64,000 bases of DNA, taken from contig JAKFEY010000042.1 in assembly GCA_036675475.1 (NCBI GenBank), positions 1 through 64,000 on the forward strand, written 5' to 3'. Of this stretch, positions 59,901-64,000 are shown piece after piece. Position 1 is the first letter of the stretch, and each line of letters begins with the position of its first letter. The translations under genes and the position numbers were made by a program. This DNA is from JALYRV01 sp036675475. GTDB taxonomy: Bacteria > Acidobacteriota > Vicinamibacteria > Vicinamibacterales > SCN-69-37. Below the pieces are notes generated by a model. It worked only from the letters and a program-made list of their open reading frames with translations. It was not told the DNA's origin and searched no databases.

Positions 59901-60793
59901 ACCTTCAGCACCTTTCGGATCTCTGTCTCGAAACACTCGCCTCGAACATCACGGACGTGGCTGCGGCGGTGGAGCAGATGGAGGCGGAGGGCGCCCTCGT
60001 GCTTCCGCTCAAGCGCCAGCCGAAGGAAGCGCCGATCGAGGGCGAGGAGCTCGAAGCCGGAGAGGCCGTCGAGGCTGCGCCGCAGGCCGAGGAGGCTGCG
60101 GAGCCTGAGAGCGCCGAGGCCGCAGCCGTTCAGGCGGGCGAGCCCGAGCGCATGACGCTGGAGGAGGCCCTCTCGAACCTCCGGCAGAAAATCGAGCGGC
60201 TGGGGCCGGTGAACATGATGGCGATCGAGCAGTTCGACGAGCTCGAGACGCGCCATACGTTCCTCACCACGCAGCGCAAGGATCTGATCGACTCGATCGC
60301 GACCACGAACGAAGCCATCAAGCGCATCGACAAGACCACCAAGGAACGCTTCCGCGAGGCGTTCGCCACCATCAACGCGAACTTCGAGCGCACGTTCACG
60401 ACGCTCTTCGGCGGCGGCCGCGCCGGGCTCACGCTGCTCGATCTCGACGAGCAGAGCGAAGCCGGCATCGACATCCACGCGCAGCCTCCGGGCAAGCGGC
60501 TGCAGAACGTGCAGCTGCTCTCGGGCGGCGAAAAAGCCATGACCGCGATGGCGCTGATGTTCGCCATCTTCCGCTATCGCCCGAGCCCGTTCTGCCTGCT
60601 CGACGAAATCGACGCGCCGCTCGACGACGCCAACATCGGCCGGTTCGTCGAGATGCTGCAGGGCATGCAGGACCACACGCAGTTCATCCTGATCACGCAC
60701 AACCGCAAGACGATGGAGATTGCCGATCGTCTGTACGGCGTGACGATGGAGGAGCCGGGTGTGTCGAAGCTGATTTCGGTGAACCTGAATTAG
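56939..60793 (+). CDS. smc: Chromosome segregation ATPase SMC with head-domain insertion
   Basis: A 1284-residue SMC. N-terminal ATPase: MKLSRLHISGFKSFPDRSEL, Walker A GPNGCGKSN at 31-39. Two coiled-coil arms surround a hinge (residues about 590-720). C-terminal head: LLSGGEKAMTAMALMFAIF and LLDEIDAPLDDANIGRF. Residues about 88-150, between LKLAN and VIVRDVEIGRRLYRSGESEY, are about 50 longer than usual and contain the palindromic stretch FIPDEFPGHDAGGNSSGRNF. A low-complexity Glu/Ala insert lies near residue 1040. scpA and scpB are not in the window. Confidence 0.95.
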   Translation: MKLSRLHISGFKSFPDRSELSFDHGVTAIVGPNGCGKSNVVDAITWVLGEQSAKSLRGASMEDVIFAGSDSRKPTAAAEVRLKLANVPVQAPEIRVAQEAALAGKFIPDEFPGHDAGGNSSGRNFPGNGNGHHAAVAAAVAAETALLDEAPVIVRDVEIGRRLYRSGESEYLIDGEVCRLRDVHDLLMDSGLGVKAYAVIEQGKIGQILSSRPADRRQLIEEAAGVTKYKSRRRSAELKLEAAEQNLTRVDDIIFEVEKQRGALKRQAARARRYRTLREELRKWEQVQYARRYKTLAAEIDGASSRLADARARETAASARLAEVESTAERIRIELAEAEARATAAREQAHARELGIERRQQQIAFDRQQIETLQQAAAAIAAELATLAERREPARVELETRREAAARAQADRDAARQELETLEQAYRTAYREIEGTESDVEAARSEVFSAMNAATALRHALETAHAARERLSAELSRLDVERRDVEGERARAHATRASAEADLGRARESLDSLTLDRAARESELTTWRAERDRQGADARAREQALAGLTARLSSLEQLERQRAEYGDAARLLLADATAGFAHRGSVADWLDVDDAAVKAVEALLGDVVEFIVVDTQEQAEAGLRIAQERGAGRVGFLVLGDAAPAPLEAPAPNVRPLSGVVRVSDPAGASVVHALGAAWIAESLADALAASSRGPAPVATWNGEVCRNGRLIQGGTREDARGILETKRDIRDLRDQVSEAQHVLDRLRDDLSALDTRIAASDAAVAGLTGELHAREKSIVGFELQLAGAGEAIERLERRATLIEAEHHRAEEERKALELREDEARASIARIEGDQKVADTRLSEAQRRLFGARESAEAHGRQVSEGKAREAALVERASALALEVQRLVEAGAELEGRITSRQHDLARNEARREELRLGIIDAEGLLDEDVRAFDALKEQVRVADDDSSTLKISFDAEEQHIRAARRALEEVRGEAGQFEVATAKAQADLQHLSDLCLETLASNITDVAAAVEQMEAEGALVLPLKRQPKEAPIEGEELEAGEAVEAAPQAEEAAEPESAEAAAVQAGEPERMTLEEALSNLRQKIERLGPVNMMAIEQFDELETRHTFLTTQRKDLIDSIATTNEAIKRIDKTTKERFREAFATINANFERTFTTLFGGGRAGLTLLDLDEQSEAGIDIHAQPPGKRLQNVQLLSGGEKAMTAMALMFAIFRYRPSPFCLLDEIDAPLDDANIGRFVEMLQGMQDHTQFILITHNRKTMEIADRLYGVTMEEPGVSKLISVNLN
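57249..57314 (+). repeat. Two in-frame palindromes inside smc
   Basis: GGAAATTCATCC-C-GGATGAATTTCC (57249-57273) is a perfect 12-bp inverted repeat. GGAAATTCTTCC-G-GGAGGAATTTCC (57290-57314) is a second one with a single wobble. Both share GGAAATTC and are AT-richer than the gene around them. They encode part of the extra head segment and keep the frame. Confidence 0.9.
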
Positions 60794-60809
60794 CCCTGTC
60801 CGGGATCGC

Positions 60810-61913
60810 TTGGCAAGAAACGAAGACAAGGCGACCCGCTACCATCGACTGCGGCGGCGCGCTTCCGTGCTCAGCACGGCGGCCGCCGCCGTTGTTCTTG
60901 TACTGCTGCTCGTCACGCCAGGCTCGCGCTGGCTTGCGGATGTGTCGCGCGGCTCGGCCGCGATCTATGTCGTGCTGATCGCCGTGGCGATCGAGATCCT
61001 GACGCTGCCGTTCGCGTTCGAGGCAGGCTGGCGTCTCGAGCGGAAGTACGGCCTGTCGCGCGAGACGGCCGGCGCGTGGCTGCGCGATCGCCTGAAGGGG
61101 TTTGGCGTCGGGCTGGCGATCGCGATTGTGGCGGCCGAGGCGGTGTATCTGGCCGCGCGGGTGTGGCCCGATCGGTGGTGGATTGCCGCGGGCGCGGCGC
61201 TCACGGCGGGGATGATTGTGCTGGCGCACCTGGCGCCGGTGCTGCTGATGCCGTTGTTCGTGCGCGTGAAGCCGCTGGAGCGGCCCGCGCTGTCGGCGCG
61301 GCTGGCGTCGCTCAGCGCGCGCGCGGGCGTGCCCGTGGTGGGTGTCTTCGAGTGGGAGCTGGGCGCGCGGACATCGAAGGCCAATGCGGCGCTGACCGGC
61401 TTCGGGTCGACCCGCCGGATCCTGTTGTCGGACACGCTGCTCGCGTCGTACTCGGACGATGAGATCGAGGTGATTCTCGCGCACGAGATGTCACATCACG
61501 TGCACCATGATTTGTGGTCGGCCGTGGCGGTGGAGTCGGCGCTGCTGTTCGGGGGCGCCTTCGCGGCGCACGCGGTGATGCAGCTGGCGGGGCCGCGGCT
61601 GGGCCTTCGCGGCGCGGCGGATGTGGCGGGCCTGCCGCTGCTGCTGCTGGCGGCGGGCGCGCTGTCGCTGGCGCTGGCGCCGCTGGCGCGCGGGCTGTCG
61701 CGCGCGCACGAGCGCCGCGCCGATGCGTACGCGCTGCGTCTGACGCGCGCGCCCGGCGCGTTCATCTCGGCGATGAAGCGGCTCGGCGCGCAGAACATGG
61801 CGGAGGAGCGGCCGTCGCGAATCGCGCGGCTGTTTCAGAGCCACCCGCCGCTGGCGGAGCGGATCGAGCGGGCGCGGGCGGCGCAGGCCTGCACGGGCGC
61901 TACCGGCCCTTGA
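60810..61913 (+). CDS. M48 family metalloprotease, Ste24/CAAX type
   Basis: A 367-residue membrane metalloprotease. TM near VLSTAAAAVVLVLLLVTPG and three further helices before the catalytic HEMSHHVHHD (HExxH, residues about 224-233). Zinc-ligand Glu lies in HERRADAYALRL. Motif order matches the Ste24-type M48A proteases rather than short HtpX. TTG 60810 lies 16 bp after smc. Substrate not known. Its end overlaps the cupredoxin gene by 14 bases on the other strand. Confidence 0.85.
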   Translation: MARNEDKATRYHRLRRRASVLSTAAAAVVLVLLLVTPGSRWLADVSRGSAAIYVVLIAVAIEILTLPFAFEAGWRLERKYGLSRETAGAWLRDRLKGFGVGLAIAIVAAEAVYLAARVWPDRWWIAAGAALTAGMIVLAHLAPVLLMPLFVRVKPLERPALSARLASLSARAGVPVVGVFEWELGARTSKANAALTGFGSTRRILLSDTLLASYSDDEIEVILAHEMSHHVHHDLWSAVAVESALLFGGAFAAHAVMQLAGPRLGLRGAADVAGLPLLLLAAGALSLALAPLARGLSRAHERRADAYALRLTRAPGAFISAMKRLGAQNMAEERPSRIARLFQSHPPLAERIERARAAQACTGATGP

Positions 61914-62241
61914 CCACGAGCGTGCCGTGCATGCGCCGGCAGCCCTCGTCGTTGGTCAGGTTGCAGTAGATCGGGTGCGTGCCGGGCCGGTCGGCGCGAA
62001 ACTCGAAGCTCACGGTCTGGCCCGCGTCGGCGCGCTTCGCGATGCGGTACTCGTCAATCGTGAAGCTGTGCGCGATGTCGTCGGCGGTGAAGGTGATCTT
62101 CACCATGTCGTCCTGCGACACCTCGAGGCGCGAGGGCGAAAACTCGAAGCGCTTCGCATGCACCGTGAACTCGCGCTTGCTCTGCGCGACAAGCCCGGCC
62201 GCGAGGATCACGAGAACTCCCACCGTCAATGCGCGTGTCAT
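61900..62241 (-). CDS. Secreted cupredoxin-like protein
   Basis: A 113-residue protein with signal peptide (MTRALTVGVLVILAAGLVAQ) and a single cupredoxin domain: EFSPSRLEVSQDDMVKITFTADDIAHSFTI and HPIYCNLTNDEGCRRMHGTLVVKG. Candidate copper ligands are His in AHSF, Cys in YCNL, Cys in EGCRRM and His in MHG, resembling a nitrosocyanin/COX2-like site. It may be an electron carrier or copper-binding protein. It ends tail-to-tail with the M48 gene. Confidence 0.82.
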   Translation of the reverse strand: MTRALTVGVLVILAAGLVAQSKREFTVHAKRFEFSPSRLEVSQDDMVKITFTADDIAHSFTIDEYRIAKRADAGQTVSFEFRADRPGTHPIYCNLTNDEGCRRMHGTLVVKGR

Positions 62242-62361
62242 ACCTCTCCTGCCTGCGGTATTAGACGATCGTGGGGAGTCAACGGCCGCTAGTATAGTAC
62301 GTCCGTCACATTTTCGTCCCGCTCGCAAACCCCGTACAGATCGGCCCCGTCTAACCCCGGC

Positions 62362-64000
62362 ATGCGCATCCTCATGTTCACGGCCCTCGCCGCGGCGGTT
62401 GCGCCGCCTGCGGCCCTCGCGGATCCGGCGGCGAAGCGTCCGCCAGCGGCCACTATCGTCGCCACGCCTGTGCCGGCCACCGCCGTGCGCGTCGATGGCG
62501 AGCTGAACGACGAGGTCTGGGCGAAGGTGCCGGCCGTCAGCGGTTTTGTGCAGCGCGACCCGAAAGAAGGGGCGCCGGCGACATTCGACACCGAAGTGCG
62601 CGTGGCGTTCGACGACACCGCGCTCTACATTGCGGTCAATGCGGTCGATCCGGATCCCTCGAAGATCGTCGGCATCCTGACGCGCCGCGACGAGGGCTCG
62701 CCGTCGGACTGGGTGCGCGTGATCATCGATTCCTACCGCGACCGGCGCACCGCGTACGAGTTCGCCGTCAATGCCGCGGGCGTCAAGCAGGACACCTACT
62801 GGTTCAACGACGGCAATACGGACACCGGCTGGGACGCGGTGTGGGACGTCGCGGTCTCGCGCCACCAGCACGGCTGGCGCGCCGAGTTCCGCATTCCGTT
62901 CTCGCAGCTGCGCTTCAACCCGGCGTCGAGCCAGTCGTTCGGCTTCGCCGTCATGCGCCAGGTGCCGCGCATCAACGAGACGTCCACGTGGCCGCTGCTC
63001 GGCCGCAGCGGCAGCGGGTTCGTCTCGCAGTTCGGCGAGCTTACCGGCCTGTCGTTCTCGCGGGCGCCGCGCCGGCTCGAGCTGATGCCGTACGCGCTGG
63101 GGCAGGTGGCCACCGCGCCGGTTGCCGCGGGCAATCCGCTGCGCTCGTCCACCGATCCGTCAGCCACCGTCGGCCTCGATCTCAAGTACAAGCTCGCGCC
63201 CGGCCTCACGCTCACCGGCACCATCAATCCCGATTTCGGCCAGGTCGAGGCCGACCCCGCCGTCGTCAATCTCAGCGGCTTCGAGACGTTCTTCGCCGAG
63301 CGCCGGCCGTTCTTCGTGGAAGGCTCCGGCAACTTCTCGTTCAACGTCGACTGCAACGACGGCCAGTGTACGGGCCTGTTCTACTCGCGGCGCATCGGCC
63401 GCGCGCCGCAGCGCGGCGTGGGCGCGCCCGAGGGCGGCTTTGCCGCCGCGCCGGACAACACCACCATTCTCGGCGCCGCCAAGATCACGGGCCGCATCGG
63501 CAAGTTCTCGGTCGGCGTGCTCAACGCCGTGACCAGCGGCGAGCATGCGCGCATTGCCGAGCCCGCCGCGGGCGCGTCAGGCGGCGTGTTCGATACGCGC
63601 GAGACGCCCGTGGAGCCGGCCACGAATTACTTCCTCGCGCGCGCCAGCCGTGAGTTCGCGGATCAATCGCGCCTGTCGTTCATGGTCACCAGCACCAACC
63701 GCAACCTGTCGGAGGATCTGGCGTTCCTGCCGGGCACCGCCGTCACCGGCGGCGTCGATACCGACATCAGGCTGGGCCGCCGGTTCAGCGTCAGCGGCTT
63801 CTGGGCGGCGAGCACGGTGCGCGGCGACGCCGAGGCCATCGCGCGCCTGCAGCGCAGTACGGTGCACAGCTTCCAGCGGCCCGACGCCGGCCACGTCGAG
63901 TTCGACGCGTCGCGCACCTCGCTCGACGGCCACGCCGGCTCGCTCAACGTCCAGAAGATTGCCGGCCAGCGCTACCGCTTCAGCAGCAACGCGGGCTACA
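62362..64000 (+). CDS. CBM9/DUF5916-type outer-membrane protein, 3' end missing
   Basis: The gene runs off the window; 546 codons are seen. Signal peptide (LMFTALAAAVAPPAALA), then an N-terminal CBM9-like domain (VRVDGELNDEVWAKVPAVSGFVQRDPKEGAPATFDTEVRVAFDDTALYIAV, residues about 46-97), a middle part (VNPDFGQVEADP-like TINPDFGQVEADPAVVNLSGFETFFAERRPFFVEG) and the start of a beta-barrel region of DUF5916. Such proteins are common in Acidobacteriota and Bacteroidota; function unknown, perhaps glycan-related. Confidence 0.85.
   Translation, partial: MRILMFTALAAAVAPPAALADPAAKRPPAATIVATPVPATAVRVDGELNDEVWAKVPAVSGFVQRDPKEGAPATFDTEVRVAFDDTALYIAVNAVDPDPSKIVGILTRRDEGSPSDWVRVIIDSYRDRRTAYEFAVNAAGVKQDTYWFNDGNTDTGWDAVWDVAVSRHQHGWRAEFRIPFSQLRFNPASSQSFGFAVMRQVPRINETSTWPLLGRSGSGFVSQFGELTGLSFSRAPRRLELMPYALGQVATAPVAAGNPLRSSTDPSATVGLDLKYKLAPGLTLTGTINPDFGQVEADPAVVNLSGFETFFAERRPFFVEGSGNFSFNVDCNDGQCTGLFYSRRIGRAPQRGVGAPEGGFAAAPDNTTILGAAKITGRIGKFSVGVLNAVTSGEHARIAEPAAGASGGVFDTRETPVEPATNYFLARASREFADQSRLSFMVTSTNRNLSEDLAFLPGTAVTGGVDTDIRLGRRFSVSGFWAASTVRGDAEAIARLQRSTVHSFQRPDAGHVEFDASRTSLDGHAGSLNVQKIAGQRYRFSSNAGY

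Noticed and set aside
57787..60829. Long antisense and alternate-frame ORFs across smc
   Set aside because: No recognisable domain, composition of shadow frames, and full overlap with a convincing 1284-residue SMC.
62242..62361. Promoter for the DUF5916 gene at TATAGT near 62294
   Set aside because: No matching -35 box at the right spacing; the gap holds nothing else that I can support.

Overview
The window is one contiguous, very GC-rich, gene-dense bacterial chromosome segment with no rRNA, tRNA, CRISPR, phage or transposase gene that I can see. The gene order, an acidobacterial-looking PilA and a Myxococcus-like pil cluster layout suggest an Acidobacteriota member, possibly the Vicinamibacteria class (subdivision 6). 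That placement is an inference from sequence style; no database search was made.

Layout. (1) 1-16511: the 3' end of tuf, then the complete fused S10-spc-alpha operon on the + strand (rpsJ to rplQ with secY, adk, map, infA and rpoA), closed by a rho-independent terminator. (2) 16528-18813: a small membrane protein and two overlapping threonine-dehydratase-type PLP enzymes. (3) 18849-27896, minus strand: an APC amino-acid permease, a nucleotidyltransferase plus a 74-residue partner, an EF-G-like GTPase without the usual catalytic His, and a Yip1 protein/membrane-fusion protein/two MacB-type permeases group with no ATPase gene. (4) 28008-48057, + strand: an outer-membrane beta-barrel protein and a large type IV pilus cluster: pilB, pilT, pilC, pilS, an S23 four-helix-bundle gene, pilR, two pilins with a sigma-54 promoter before pilA, a VKOR-DsbA fusion, an ABC transporter in the pilH/pilI position, a TPR-like protein, pilD, a second histidine kinase, three minor pilin-like proteins, a secreted coiled-coil protein and a second NtrC-type regulator. 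(5) 48111-64000: aroB and nadB (divergent), proS, DUF192, an eight-EF-hand secreted protein, tatC/tatA, an S41 protease, smc, an M48 protease, a cupredoxin, and the start of a CBM9/DUF5916 outer-membrane protein.

The most unusual content lies between the genes. At least 15 junctions, many inside the otherwise tightly packed ribosomal operon, carry 20-130 bp of degenerate tandem repeats with a strict 7-bp (or 8-bp) period. The unit differs from place to place (GGTTGCT, GGTTACC, GATCTGGT, AGGCCAG, GGAGCCT), and the halves are often inverted. Five of these junctions also hold a 28-nt hairpin built as an 11-bp stem, a 6-nt loop and an 11-bp stem. Its outer AGCC/GGCT and its CGTTGT loop are conserved while the inner stem changes with base pairing kept. 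One pair of inverted arrays flanks an S23 four-helix-bundle gene placed between pilS and pilR, and the right-hand array is translated as the N-terminus of PilR. In-frame repeats also enlarge ribosomal protein L3 and the SMC head. Together these suggest a family of small repeat elements that tolerates, or targets, translation-coupled gene junctions.
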